From Cesiribacter sp. SM1 (GTDB lineage Bacteria; Bacteroidota; Bacteroidia; Cytophagales; Cyclobacteriaceae), in NCBI RefSeq assembly GCF_020178975.1, contig NZ_JAHXBU010000094.1, forward strand, positions 248,001-312,000: a stretch of DNA of 64,000 bases, read 5' to 3'. The position numbers were made by a program, and so were the translations under genes. The notes below the pieces were generated by a model. The model worked only from the letters and a program-made list of their open reading frames with translations. It made no database searches and was not told where the DNA came from. Positions within the stretch are counted from its first letter, which is position 1. Each line of letters begins with the position of its first letter. Of the stretch, positions 10,701 through 18,365 are shown one piece after another.

Positions 10701-11675
10701 GCTGCCTACGAAGCAAAGGTTCTGAAGCATGTAAAAAAATATAAACACAGAAAATCTATCATAGCCTGGAATATTGGGAATGAAGCCTGGGGATTACAAA
10801 AGAAATATTTTGCAAAGCCTTACCTGACTATTACCCGCAGGGCTTACCTGGAGTTTCTGGAGGGCCTGGCACAAAAGATACGGGAAATAGACCCCGACCG
10901 ACCCATTTTCGCCTCTGAAGAGCACGAGCACTATCAGTTGGCCAGTACTATTTACGAGATGAAAGCCCACCTTCCTTCCGTAGACGCAATTGGCATCAAT
11001 TCCTACTACAAATCAAATATTACAACACTTCAGAATACATTTCTTCAATTCGATCAGTCCCGCCCTTACATAGTAACAGAATTTGGCCCTAAGGGCTACT
11101 GGCATCATGAATTTGGGGATTATTATAATGATACCGACTCTCTCCTGATTGAAGTATCCAGCCTTAGCAAAGCCCAGTGGTACCAAAGCCAGTGGGAAGA
11201 TCACATAGCAAGCCAAAAGGGCTATAACCTTGGTGGCTTTGCCTTCAGCTGGCGCGACAGATATGAAGGAACTGCCACCTGGTTTGGCATAACTGACTAC
11301 AAGGGCCGCCTAAAACCTGCCTACTACTATCTTCAAAAAGCCTTCAAGGGAATACCCGATCAGCAAAGCGCCTCTACAACAGCAAATTTTGCGAATATTA
11401 CCATAGCAGGACCCTGGTATTCATTTAAACCTGGTGAAACCATATGGTTAACGGCTGGTGTTACAAATAATTATTCCGGCTCCTTATCCTTTGAATGGGA
11501 GGTACAGGAAGAATCGAGCTGGAAAAATGTTACAAGCATTCGGAATGACTTTTATGACAAGAAACACGTGGAGATCCAGCTACCGAATAAGAAATCACAG
11601 TACCGTGTTTATGTACATGCTGTTGATTCCGCAGGCAATGTGGTTACAGCCTCCAGGCCTCTCCTGATGGAGTAG
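7749..11675 (+). CDS. Membrane glycosyltransferase fused to GH26-like and GH2-like hydrolase domains
   Basis: The 1308-residue polypeptide has three parts. (1) Residues 1-540 resemble BcsA: two N-terminal membrane helices; a GT2 domain with DEG (116-118), DPD (164-166), TED (253-255) and QQLKW (291-295, a QxxRW variant); then about six further helices. A TPK motif at 423-425 resembles the BcsA gating loop. (2) Residues about 557-860 match GH26, with acid/base Glu680 in RFAHEMD and nucleophile Glu792 in MLAEFGS. (3) Residues about 885-1200 match a GH2-like barrel, with Glu1012 in GNEAW and Glu1111 in VTEFGP, followed by a beta domain to the end. The last helix (about 521-540) should place both hydrolases in the periplasm. 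No PilZ domain is seen. The protein probably polymerises and translocates a beta-glycan that the attached hydrolases cut or edit. Two adjacent ATG codons are possible starts. The substrate is unknown; GH26 members often act on beta-mannans. Confidence 0.85.
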   Translation: MMHKKKSKLLLPILILIGVGFLFLFLYGFTTVVEAGHPVLYILLTISLGFKIVRILFEWYHYAGIKQQPEQTCGSKKEWKVDMLTTACPGEPREMIEETLRAMVNVSYPHQNYLCDEGNDPALKALCQELGVHHVTRTTRENAKAGNINNALAQAKGEICVIMDPDHAPTADFLHKTLPYFDDPETGYVQVVQAYKNQNESLVARGAAEQTYNFYGPYMSAMGQYGTAQAIGANCTFRREALDSIGGHAPGLTEDMHTSMLLHAKGWKSVYVPEIVSRGLVPSTLSAYYKQQLKWSRGTFDLWFHVFPRLFTKLSWRQKLHYGLLPLYYLFGLVTLIDVAVPVYALFSGDYPWHMNPLIFFAYYAPLLISSLLIRLFAQRWLNEPHEKGLHLTGGILRVGAWWIYTTGFIYTLLNIKVPYIPTPKEHDAKNEFLLGFPNLLLAVLCLVSVIYGLHMDWQPYSFLMAGFALFNAFILFIAFAMGQTHWIDLLVRFSNRLKLRYLSLRWKLAVKPFGKVALHYYILLCPISLPLIALPWIFSEEKQEINASGVRSMIVQKEIGGFYTGIYPAASDKSIMEQLDKAESESNHSFSIVSTYLAWSAAPLPTAEWRKISAKGAIPMITWEPWTNLFPQYADHPDLSQNRKVFLYITEGYFDEYIDSVAVSIRSLGYPVFLRFAHEMDNPMYPWSASGSNTPNEFIAAWRYVHNRFQALGVQNVSWVWNPLKPSAFDNYYPNGARYPDNMYIDWIGVTCLNYGKANVSQQWSTFEEIYKPFQLKRQSYSIDLPVMLAEFGSTSYGGNGGKWVSDALNRIQDHYPEIKSTVLFYSKQDKNWVTDWRPTERETSIDWTYQLSLLEPVLSKFDLPAQYAFDNNVNTDAPKPKSRIAGKNGNYTMLVDGKPFYMKGICYNPQHDWQDGFLPLTRKQLENDFSQIKAMGANTIRRYEPGVYDVNMLNVAEETGLYIMYGFWFDPSVDYLKDNAKKAAYEAKVLKHVKKYKHRKSIIAWNIGNEAWGLQKKYFAKPYLTITRRAYLEFLEGLAQKIREIDPDRPIFASEEHEHYQLASTIYEMKAHLPSVDAIGINSYYKSNITTLQNTFLQFDQSRPYIVTEFGPKGYWHHEFGDYYNDTDSLLIEVSSLSKAQWYQSQWEDHIASQKGYNLGGFAFSWRDRYEGTATWFGITDYKGRLKPAYYYLQKAFKGIPDQQSASTTANFANITIAGPWYSFKPGETIWLTAGVTNNYSGSLSFEWEVQEESSWKNVTSIRNDFYDKKHVEIQLPNKKSQYRVYVHAVDSAGNVVTASRPLLME

Positions 11676-12111
11676 CCGCAGGTAAAGATTGTCAATAATT
11701 ATAAGTGAAGGATGAGCATGGTGTGATTAATCAACACCAAGGGAGGGATTAGCATCCACTGCCCGATACCATGGAAGAGGCTGCTGGTATTACTACACAA
11801 TATCCTGTAAACAGGCGCAGTCTCTTTCATTTAAATAAACATGAATCGCAGCAGTTTAGCGGATAGAAACTTTTAGAAGAGAAACCCAAGCTGGTGCAAC
11901 TGGTCCCGATAGCGCTATGGCATAAGGCATATTCCGATACACCTCACTTTGCTTTAGCAGGTAGCTTCAGCATGAACTTTAACGACTATCGGTTAATTTG
12001 CATTGCCGCGTTAAGCAGATGCTTGTTTCTGAGCCCTCCAGACGTGCTACTGATTCTACAAAAAAATCTACTCCTGCTGTACAGCGGCTAAATAATGGGC
12101 TTGTATAAAAG
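11676..12111. other. Intergenic gap after the GT-GH fusion, with one palindrome
   Basis: This 436-bp gap lies between the convergent fusion and lectin genes. An imperfect 21-bp palindrome (TGGTGT ... ACACCA around GATTAATC) sits at 11719-11739. It has no T-tract, so it is not a convincing terminator. A 65-codon frame at 11894-12091 has no family resemblance and I do not call it. Confidence 0.35.
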
Positions 12112-13875
12112 CTAGTGCATAATGGATACAGAGCCGGTAACAGACTTTTCTCCTTCTCCTAAATGTATAATGTAAGCATAAGAGCCAAGGGGGAGCTTTT
12201 TGCCTTTATAGGCACCATTCCAGGCCCTGGTGTAGCCACTGGATGTAAATACCAAATTACCCCACCGATCATAAACTTCGATTCTGCAGTTGGGATAATC
12301 AGAAATCATCAGTATTTCCCACTCATCATTAAGACCATCTCCATTAGGAGTGAAGGCATTGGGCACAAAGATTCCATCCACAACTGTAATGGTAACCTCA
12401 TCAGTTGCACTACATCCCTGTTCATCGATAACGGTAAGGGTATAGGTAGTTGTTTTAGCCGGTCGGGCAATGGGATTAGCAATTGTTGGATCACTAAGGC
12501 CATCGGACGGAAACCACTCATACGCGCCCTCCCCACTGGCAAATAACTGAACTGACTCCCCCTGGGATACCTTGACGTCTTCACCTGCATAGATATCGGG
12601 AAGCTTGTTGATAATTGCCTTCACCGGCCTACGCTCGCTTTCACAGTTTCCATCAAAGTAAGCCACATAAAAGGTTGTTGTTTGGCTAAGAGCAGGGGTA
12701 GTAAAATGTCCATCTTCTGCTTCAGCCAAGGGCAAAGCGTCTGAAGCACTGGCATACCAACGGTAACTACCTGCACCTTCACCTCCCTCTTCCACCACTA
12801 ACGTAACTTTTCCGGAGCCACATCGTGCCATGTCATTGACTACAGGAACAGCGGGTAAAGATTTACACACTACCTCTATTTTCACCAACGCACTTGCACA
12901 TTTGGCATAACACTTATCCGAAATCACTTCACAAACCTCATAGGTAAAGGTATCAGTGCCTACAAAACCTGCATGGGGAGTGTAAATAAGCTGATCACCT
13001 GAAATGACCACCTCACCATTTTTTGGTGGAACAACAACAGCCGATATTCCAATGGCGTCGCCGGTAGTATGTGAATCATTCGCTAGAGCAGATATATGAA
13101 CAGAGGTTAAAGGCTCTGTTGTGGCTCCATCATCCATTGCTTCCGGCTTACTATCTGCATCATTTACACATATCGTTTGCTCATTTTTGCGTGTTCCCGT
13201 AGAACCGGTAAAGCCGTAATATACTAAAGAATTCCCGCCGAAGATATTATTTATAATATCATCTGTATGACTGAAGCGGAGCTTTCCATCGAAATACATC
13301 TGCAATTCCTGCGTAGCCGGATTCCATTTGATTGTATAATCATGACACTGGTTATCTTCTATATCCGGATGATCGGGATCAATCCTGACTGCGGGAATCA
13401 CCGCTGTGTTCAGATCACCATTATACACAAGTACAGTATGATCATCCCTTAGCTCATTTACAAGCTCACGATTGAAATAGGTATCGAATTCGATCGCAAC
13501 CGAGGGCTTAATTACATCGATAGCCGCCTGATCAGTTGTATGAGTAGGATGATATGCAAAGCCCAACCCACCACCTGGCGTGCCCTTTGCATTAAATCCT
13601 CTTGCGTCATTATGCAGTACGAAGGCAATCCCATCTGCACCATCAGTATCTCTGGAGCCCAGGAAGAGCACAAAGTTTAGTTCAAGTGGCTTTGTTAAAT
13701 CAACTTTCTTATCCCACCAGACAGCTCCAAACCGTCCTAACTCATCTTCTGTTACCTTGAAACATCTGTCTGATACTTTAACAGCATCTCCCTTTGGAAT
13801 AAACTGGCAGAAAGAGATGCCTGGCAACAGCAGGAGTAACAGGATTAACCCACTCCTTATTTGCCTGAGGGACAT
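12112..13875 (-). CDS. Secreted L-type lectin with Ig-like domains and T9SS type B sorting domain
   Basis: The start at 13875 gives 587 residues beginning MSLRQIRSGLILLLLLLPG, a clean signal peptide; an upstream ATG at 13917 would add 14 residues ahead of it. The mature protein opens with a bacterial legume-lectin domain (about residues 25-235; GADGIAFVLHND and VAIEFDTYFN are typical carbohydrate- and metal-binding strands). Next is a cadherin-like/Big_9 module (GFVGTDTFTYEV), then Ig-like or PKD-like modules. The last 75 residues are a gliding-motility-type CTD (NAFTPNGDGLNDEW, then VYDRWGNLVF). That domain is the signal for type IX secretion of the B class and attachment at the cell surface. 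Lying between the polysaccharide synthase and the GDP-fucose genes, it may be an adhesin that holds the exopolysaccharide on the cell. Confidence 0.88.
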   Translation of the reverse strand: MSLRQIRSGLILLLLLLPGISFCQFIPKGDAVKVSDRCFKVTEDELGRFGAVWWDKKVDLTKPLELNFVLFLGSRDTDGADGIAFVLHNDARGFNAKGTPGGGLGFAYHPTHTTDQAAIDVIKPSVAIEFDTYFNRELVNELRDDHTVLVYNGDLNTAVIPAVRIDPDHPDIEDNQCHDYTIKWNPATQELQMYFDGKLRFSHTDDIINNIFGGNSLVYYGFTGSTGTRKNEQTICVNDADSKPEAMDDGATTEPLTSVHISALANDSHTTGDAIGISAVVVPPKNGEVVISGDQLIYTPHAGFVGTDTFTYEVCEVISDKCYAKCASALVKIEVVCKSLPAVPVVNDMARCGSGKVTLVVEEGGEGAGSYRWYASASDALPLAEAEDGHFTTPALSQTTTFYVAYFDGNCESERRPVKAIINKLPDIYAGEDVKVSQGESVQLFASGEGAYEWFPSDGLSDPTIANPIARPAKTTTYTLTVIDEQGCSATDEVTITVVDGIFVPNAFTPNGDGLNDEWEILMISDYPNCRIEVYDRWGNLVFTSSGYTRAWNGAYKGKKLPLGSYAYIIHLGEGEKSVTGSVSIMH

Positions 13876-14339
13876 ATCCCGAATGATTGTCAGACCATCG
13901 CTTCTCAAAAGGAACATATTGATCGGGCCTAGTACAGAGGATAGAATATCACGATGTAAAATGCAGATTGAACAGTATAATAACCAAGAACATTACCTCA
14001 GCCCAATGCAGCAATTCACGCTAAACAGAAAGGAAAATAAAACTTATCAGTGATAAAATTATGAATAAAAAAGTTTAACAACAACATATCTCAAGGGAAA
14101 TAATGAACCACACCCTCTTTTCATGCACAAATATTACCTCACTTGCAGCACAAACACAATTAGCTAACGGTGTGAATACACAACAAGCGGCCGCAGCATA
14201 AATTTCCGACGTATTATTCCTAAACAAAAGAACGGAGAGCAGGTAAGTCACTTGCCTGCTCTCCGCCTATTTAGAAACACAACTGATTCATCTCTTCCAA
14301 AGAGCCCGACAGGAGGATTGAATCTTATATATTCAACAA
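13876..14339. promoter_or_regulatory. Gap holding lectin promoter and gmd terminator
   Basis: The right part carries the gmd terminator (14233-14265, listed separately). The A/T-rich left part should hold the lectin promoter. No other gene or RNA is seen. Confidence 0.4.
14233..14265 (-). terminator. Intrinsic terminator of gmd
   Basis: A 15-bp stem with one wobble pair (CGGAGAGCAGG... / ...CCTGCTCTCCG) and a 3-nt loop is followed on the minus strand by TTCTTTTGTTT. It lies about 75 bp past the gmd stop. Confidence 0.85.
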
Positions 14340-15449
14340 TTACTCAAAGTAATTCAGGGTATTGTAGCCAGATTCAGCCAGGTACTTTTCTTTCTGCATC
14401 AGTTCCAGGTCTGACTGCATCATGTCTTTTACCAGGGCAGGCAGGTCGTACTTAGGCTCCCAACCCAGCACCTGTTTAGATTTGGTAGGATCGCCAATAA
14501 GCAGCTCTACCTCTGTTGGCCTGAAGTAACGAGGGTCTATACAAACAATCTCCTGGCCAGCAGGCAGTGCATGATCGCCGCTACAGCTCTTTACATACCC
14601 CTTCTCCTCTACGCCTTCTCCTTTAAATTCTATCTCTATGCCAAGTTCGGCAAAGGCCATGCGTACAAAATCACGCACGGTGGTAGTGATACCTGTGGCA
14701 ATTACAAAGTCATCTGGTTTGTCCTGCTGCAGGATCAGGTACATAGCCTCTACATAGTCTTTGGCATGGCCCCAGTCGCGTTGTGCATCCAGGTTACCCA
14801 GGTACATCTTCTCCTGCATGCCCAGTGCAATACGTGCTGTGGCCCTGGTAATCTTGCGTGTTACAAAGGTTTCACCTCTTAGCGGCGACTCGTGGTTGAA
14901 AAGAATGCCGTTGCAGGCAAACATGTTGTAGGCCTCGCGGTAGTTAACGGTAATCCAGTAGGCATACATCTTTGCCACTGCATAGGGAGACCTGGGGTAG
15001 AAAGGAGTTTTCTCCGACTGTGGCACCTGCTGCACCAGACCATAAAGCTCGGAAGTGGAGGCCTGGTAAACGCGCGTCTTTTCTGTTAATCCCAGCAGGC
15101 GAACAGCTTCCAGTATGCGCAGTGTACCTATACCATCTGCATTGGCAGTATACTCCGGTGTATCAAAACTTACCCGCACATGGCTCATGGCAGCCAGGTT
15201 GTAGATCTCATCCGGCTGTACTTCCTGGATAATCCTGATCAGGTTGGTACTGTCGGTAAGGTCGCCATAGTGCAGCTTCAGGCGTATCTCCTTCTCGTGA
15301 GGATCCTGGTAAAGGTGGTCAATCCTGTCGGTATTGAACAAAGAGGTACGACGCTTGATGCCATGCACCATATATCCCTTTTCCAGAAGTAGTTCCGCAA
15401 GATAGGCGCCATCCTGGCCCGTGATCCCTGTAATTAATGCAGTCTTCAT
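14340..15449 (-). CDS. gmd: GDP-mannose 4,6-dehydratase
   Basis: The enzyme converts GDP-D-mannose to GDP-4-keto-6-deoxy-D-mannose, the first step towards GDP-L-fucose, in the cytoplasm. The 369-residue protein is a full-length extended SDR enzyme: the NADP-binding motif [14 protein letters not shown] lies at residues 7-20, the family signature [15 protein letters not shown] follows, and the catalytic YxxxK is in [12 protein letters not shown]. Its next step is encoded 64 bp upstream (fcl), and both genes lie on the minus strand as a probable two-gene operon. The place next to exopolysaccharide export genes suggests a fucose-containing or related 6-deoxyhexose polymer. The identification is confident. 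Confidence 0.96.
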   Translation of the reverse strand: MKTALITGITGQDGAYLAELLLEKGYMVHGIKRRTSLFNTDRIDHLYQDPHEKEIRLKLHYGDLTDSTNLIRIIQEVQPDEIYNLAAMSHVRVSFDTPEYTANADGIGTLRILEAVRLLGLTEKTRVYQASTSELYGLVQQVPQSEKTPFYPRSPYAVAKMYAYWITVNYREAYNMFACNGILFNHESPLRGETFVTRKITRATARIALGMQEKMYLGNLDAQRDWGHAKDYVEAMYLILQQDKPDDFVIATGITTTVRDFVRMAFAELGIEIEFKGEGVEEKGYVKSCSGDHALPAGQEIVCIDPRYFRPTEVELLIGDPTKSKQVLGWEPKYDLPALVKDMMQSDLELMQKEKYLAESGYNTLNYFE

Positions 15450-15513
15450 TATAAGTCTTACAATGCAGTAAATTTACTGCAGCATGTTATTAATGTGTAT
15501 TATGTAGTAATTC

Positions 15514-16458
15514 TTAAGCCAGAATATCTTTGGCGTGATGCTGTAAGAAATCCTCATAGGCAAGAGCGATTCCTGCCCTTAAGTCAGTCTTGTGCTTCCA
15601 GCCCAGCGCATGAAGTTTGCTTACATCCATTAATTTACGTGGTGTACCATCAGGCTTGGTGGTATCAAACTTTATTTCTCCCGCGTAGCCTACAATATCG
15701 CTCACCAATGCTGCCAGCTCTCCTATTGATATATCTTCTCCTGTACCAATATTTACAAGCTCCTTCTCATTGTAGTGCTCCATTAAAAAAAGGCATGCCT
15801 CTGCCAGATCATCTGCAAAGAGAAATTCTCTTTTGGGAGTACCAGTACCCCAAACCACTACTTCTGAAAGCCCTGCTTCTTTAGCTTCGTGGAAACGGCG
15901 AATCAGGGCCGGTAGCACGTGGCTGTTTTCGGGATGGTAGTTATCGCCATAACCATACAGGTTAGTAGGCATTACAGATATGAAATTGCAGCCATACTGA
16001 TCGCGGTAAGCTTCGCATAGCTTAATACCGGCAATTTTTGCGATGGCATAAGGCTCATTGGTTTGCTCCAGCGTGCCTGTAAGCAGGTACTCTTCTTTGA
16101 GAGGTTGTGGTGCCAGTTTAGGATATATACAGGAAGACCCCAGGAAACAAAGCTTTTTTACCCCATGCTGGTAAGCTGCGTGAATAACATTTGCTTCGAT
16201 CATGAGGTTATCGTACAGAAACTCAGCCCGATAGGTATTATTTGCCATAATCCCCCCCACTTTAGCAGCAGCCAGAAATACATATTCAGGCTTTTCTTCT
16301 TCAAAGAATTTATCTACTGCTACCTGGTTGCGCAGATCAACTTTGGATGAAGACCTGGTAAGCAAATTATGATAGCCCTCCTTTTTCAGTGCTCTGTAGA
16401 TGGCAGAGCCGACCATACCCCTATGGCCCGCTACATATATTTTTGAATTTTTATTCAT
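15514..16458 (-). CDS. fcl: GDP-L-fucose synthase
   Basis: This is the epimerase/reductase (WcaG) that turns GDP-4-keto-6-deoxymannose into GDP-L-fucose with NADPH. The 314-residue protein has the glycine motif [10 protein letters not shown] near the N-terminus, the family motif LAAAKVGGI, a conserved cysteine in FLGSSCIYP, and the catalytic tyrosine and lysine in [11 protein letters not shown]. All expected residues are present and the length is normal. It is the upstream gene of the fcl-gmd pair, so the pair is transcribed from the gap at 16459-16790. Confidence 0.96.
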   Translation of the reverse strand: MNKNSKIYVAGHRGMVGSAIYRALKKEGYHNLLTRSSSKVDLRNQVAVDKFFEEEKPEYVFLAAAKVGGIMANNTYRAEFLYDNLMIEANVIHAAYQHGVKKLCFLGSSCIYPKLAPQPLKEEYLLTGTLEQTNEPYAIAKIAGIKLCEAYRDQYGCNFISVMPTNLYGYGDNYHPENSHVLPALIRRFHEAKEAGLSEVVVWGTGTPKREFLFADDLAEACLFLMEHYNEKELVNIGTGEDISIGELAALVSDIVGYAGEIKFDTTKPDGTPRKLMDVSKLHALGWKHKTDLRAGIALAYEDFLQHHAKDILA

Positions 16459-16790
16459 ATCCCCACTTTATTCTTTTCAACGCCTTCTCACAATACCCAA
16501 TACTCAAAAAGAGTTCCTACACTGGCGGGTAAAAGAGTAACTTCTAAACTTTTTTTAACATACCACTGACACACAGGTAGCTTGACCGCTCTCATTAGTA
16601 ACAATAAAGGCCACCCACATTATCAGAATGCAAATATCAAGAAAATTTAATGATTAACGCCTTTTAGCCATAACTGATAAATGGTTAAAAAATGCTTAAA
16701 TCTTACGCAAGGTATGAATAATCTTTTTTACTTTATCATTTTTTAATGACATAAATGAAAGTATAGGATAAAATAGAGGCAGAACCAATA
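16459..16790. promoter_or_regulatory. Gap containing the fcl-gmd promoter
   Basis: This A/T-rich stretch lies between the fcl start and the GH43 terminator. It should hold the fcl-gmd promoter. I could not place a -33/-7 pair with confidence and see no gene in it. Confidence 0.4.
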
Positions 16791-16829
16791 AAAAACCCCG
16801 GCTCATTTTTATCATGAGCCGGGGTTTTA
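16791..16829 (-). terminator. Intrinsic terminator after the GH43 gene
   Basis: A 15-bp perfect stem (AAAACCCCGGCTCAT / ATGAGCCGGGGTTTT) with a 7-nt loop and A/T tracts on both sides lies 23 bp past the GH43 stop. It would work in both directions. Confidence 0.92.
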
Positions 16830-16851
16830 TGGTTGCCTTGTGTACTGCTTC

Positions 16852-17982
16852 TTACTGCACAAATGGATCGATGGTTTCGATGGTGCCATCGGGGCGGTGG
16901 GTTAACTCTGTTACTTTAATGCTCCTTAAATGGGTTTTGCCACCGGAAAGAGAGCTGTCGTGATAGAACAGGTACCACTTGCCTTCAAACTCCACAATAG
17001 AGTGGTGGTTGGTCCAGCCCAGTACCGGCTTCAGAATTACACCCTGATAGGTGAAGGGCCCGTAAGGGTTATCGCCAACGGCATAGGCAATGTTATGGGT
17101 ATCGCCGGTTGAGTAAGAAAAATAGTATTTGCCATTGTACATATGCATCCAGGCAGCTTCAAAAAACCTTCTTTCGTTATCTCCGGCCAGCAGGGGCTGC
17201 CCGTTCTCATCCAGGATCTGCACATCCTTCAGCTCTTCGGCAAAGCCCAGCATATCGTTGCTCATGCGTGCTACTTTTGGCATCAGGGCAGGCTGGTCGT
17301 CGGCAGGGTAGGTATCTTCGGGCTTATAGGCACCGGTGCTCCAGCGTTGCAGCTGTCCGCCCCAGATCCCACCTAAATACATATAGTGGGTGCCGTCTTT
17401 ATCCTTAAAAACAGTTGGGTCAATGCTGTAGCTGTTTGCAATGGGCTGTGGCTGTGGCTTGAATGGCCCTGTGGGAGAATTGCTGGTAGCAACACCAATG
17501 CGGAATATATCCTGCTTGTCTTTTACCGGGAAGTAGAGGTAGTAGGTACCATTGTTAAAGGCTGCATCGGGTGCCCATAGCTGGCGGCCGGCCCATGGAA
17601 TGTCTTTGATATCGAGGGCTACGCCATGGTCTTTTACCTCTCCGCCAATACGGTCCATTGAAAACACATGGTAGTCGCGCATATCAAAGTGAGAGCCATC
17701 GTCTTTCTCGGGTATGCCCGCATCAACATCGTGTGAGGGGTAGATGTATATTTTGCCATCGAACACATGCGCCGACGGATCGGCTGTATACATGTGCGTA
17801 ACAAGCGGCTCCGAGAGAAATCTCTGGTTTTGAGCGGCAGTATCTCCGGCTGCTGTTTCCTGAGCAACCGTATCGGCTTCGGCAGTGGTGGCTTCGGTAT
17901 TACTGCTCTGGCAGGCTCCTGCCAGCATAGAAGTGGCCATCAGCACAAGCGCTGAATGTTTAAACGATGAGTTGGTAAGCAT
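16852..17982 (-). CDS. GH43 family glycosidase (lipoprotein)
   Basis: The 376-residue protein begins with a lipoprotein signal peptide (ATSMLAGAC, Cys24) and a low-complexity Thr/Ala/Glu linker. A single five-bladed beta-propeller catalytic domain follows. GH43 marks are YTADPSAHVFDGKIYIYPS (catalytic base Asp in the first blade), LWAPDAAF, the transition-state Asp in SIDPTVF, and FFEAAWMHMYNGKYYFSYS (acid Glu). GH43 enzymes usually remove arabinose or xylose from plant-type polysaccharides; some act on galactans. It is probably held on the outer surface by its lipid anchor. It lies downstream of the GH97 gene, separated by 383 bp containing two operator-like palindromes, and has its own terminator. 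There is no SusC/SusD pair nearby, so this is not a classical PUL. Confidence 0.88.
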   Translation of the reverse strand: MLTNSSFKHSALVLMATSMLAGACQSSNTEATTAEADTVAQETAAGDTAAQNQRFLSEPLVTHMYTADPSAHVFDGKIYIYPSHDVDAGIPEKDDGSHFDMRDYHVFSMDRIGGEVKDHGVALDIKDIPWAGRQLWAPDAAFNNGTYYLYFPVKDKQDIFRIGVATSNSPTGPFKPQPQPIANSYSIDPTVFKDKDGTHYMYLGGIWGGQLQRWSTGAYKPEDTYPADDQPALMPKVARMSNDMLGFAEELKDVQILDENGQPLLAGDNERRFFEAAWMHMYNGKYYFSYSTGDTHNIAYAVGDNPYGPFTYQGVILKPVLGWTNHHSIVEFEGKWYLFYHDSSLSGGKTHLRSIKVTELTHRPDGTIETIDPFVQ

Positions 17983-18097
17983 AATTGGTGGTTGTATACT
18001 ATTGGTTCAATGCTTAAAAAAGCTGTACAGACAAAGCTTTCAGGCTCCGGTAATTGTACAGTTTCCTGTAATGTCAATTATACAATATTAAGCCATT

Positions 18098-18118
18098 GTT
18101 GCAAAACATAATTGCAAC
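18098..18118. promoter_or_regulatory. Palindromic operator candidate upstream of GH43
   Basis: The sequence is a perfect inverted repeat of 7-bp arms, GTTGCAA and TTGCAAC, with a 7-bp spacer. It lies about 115 bp upstream of the GH43 start. A second site 28 bp further on shares the TGCAAC core. The sequence shows symmetry only; the regulator is unknown. Confidence 0.45.
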
Positions 18119-18145
18119 AAACTGGCTAACTTTCAGATAAATTGC

Positions 18146-18159
18146 TGCAACTGGTTGCA
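18146..18159. promoter_or_regulatory. Second palindromic operator candidate (TGCAAC-TG-GTTGCA)
   Basis: This is a perfect 6+2+6 palindrome sharing its arms with the site at 18098-18118. Paired sites suggest a dimeric or tetrameric repressor, perhaps of the LacI type, but no such gene is in the window. Confidence 0.45.
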
Positions 18160-18292
18160 TTAATTTCTGCAATTTGTTACAATCTACTGGAAATAATGCC
18201 TGCTTTTTTTATTATTTCAGCTGTGTTTTTTAGCCCGGTAATTGTCTGGTCGCAGTGATCAGGCAGCATAAAAACGGATAGCTTTAAACGCC

Positions 18293-18344
18293 AGAGGTGC
18301 TTCCATAGCGTAGGAATCAACTCCTTTGCTATGAAAGCACCTCT
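18293..18344 (-). terminator. Hairpin after GH97, probable terminator
   Basis: A 17-bp stem with one mismatch (AGAGGTGCTT... / ...AAGCACCTCT) lies 21 bp past the GH97 stop. The U-tract directly after it on the minus strand is weak, so termination may be partial. Confidence 0.55.
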
Positions 18345-18365
18345 CGTTATAAAATTCATTTAAGC

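Larger units (their letters stand above)
17983..18365. promoter_or_regulatory. Gap between GH97 and GH43 genes with operators and a hairpin
   Basis: The gap holds two TTGCAA-type palindromes (18098-18118 and 18146-18159) upstream of GH43 and a long hairpin (18293-18344) just after GH97. A 60-codon frame at 18177-18359 spans the hairpin and is not called. Confidence 0.5.

Noticed and set aside
11894-12091. 65-codon plus-strand frame after the GT-GH fusion
   Set aside because: It has no family resemblance, no coupling to a neighbour and no start context, and lies in a region rich in chance frames.
18177-18359. 60-codon minus-strand frame between GH97 and GH43
   Set aside because: It spans the GH97 terminator hairpin and has no protein-like features beyond length.
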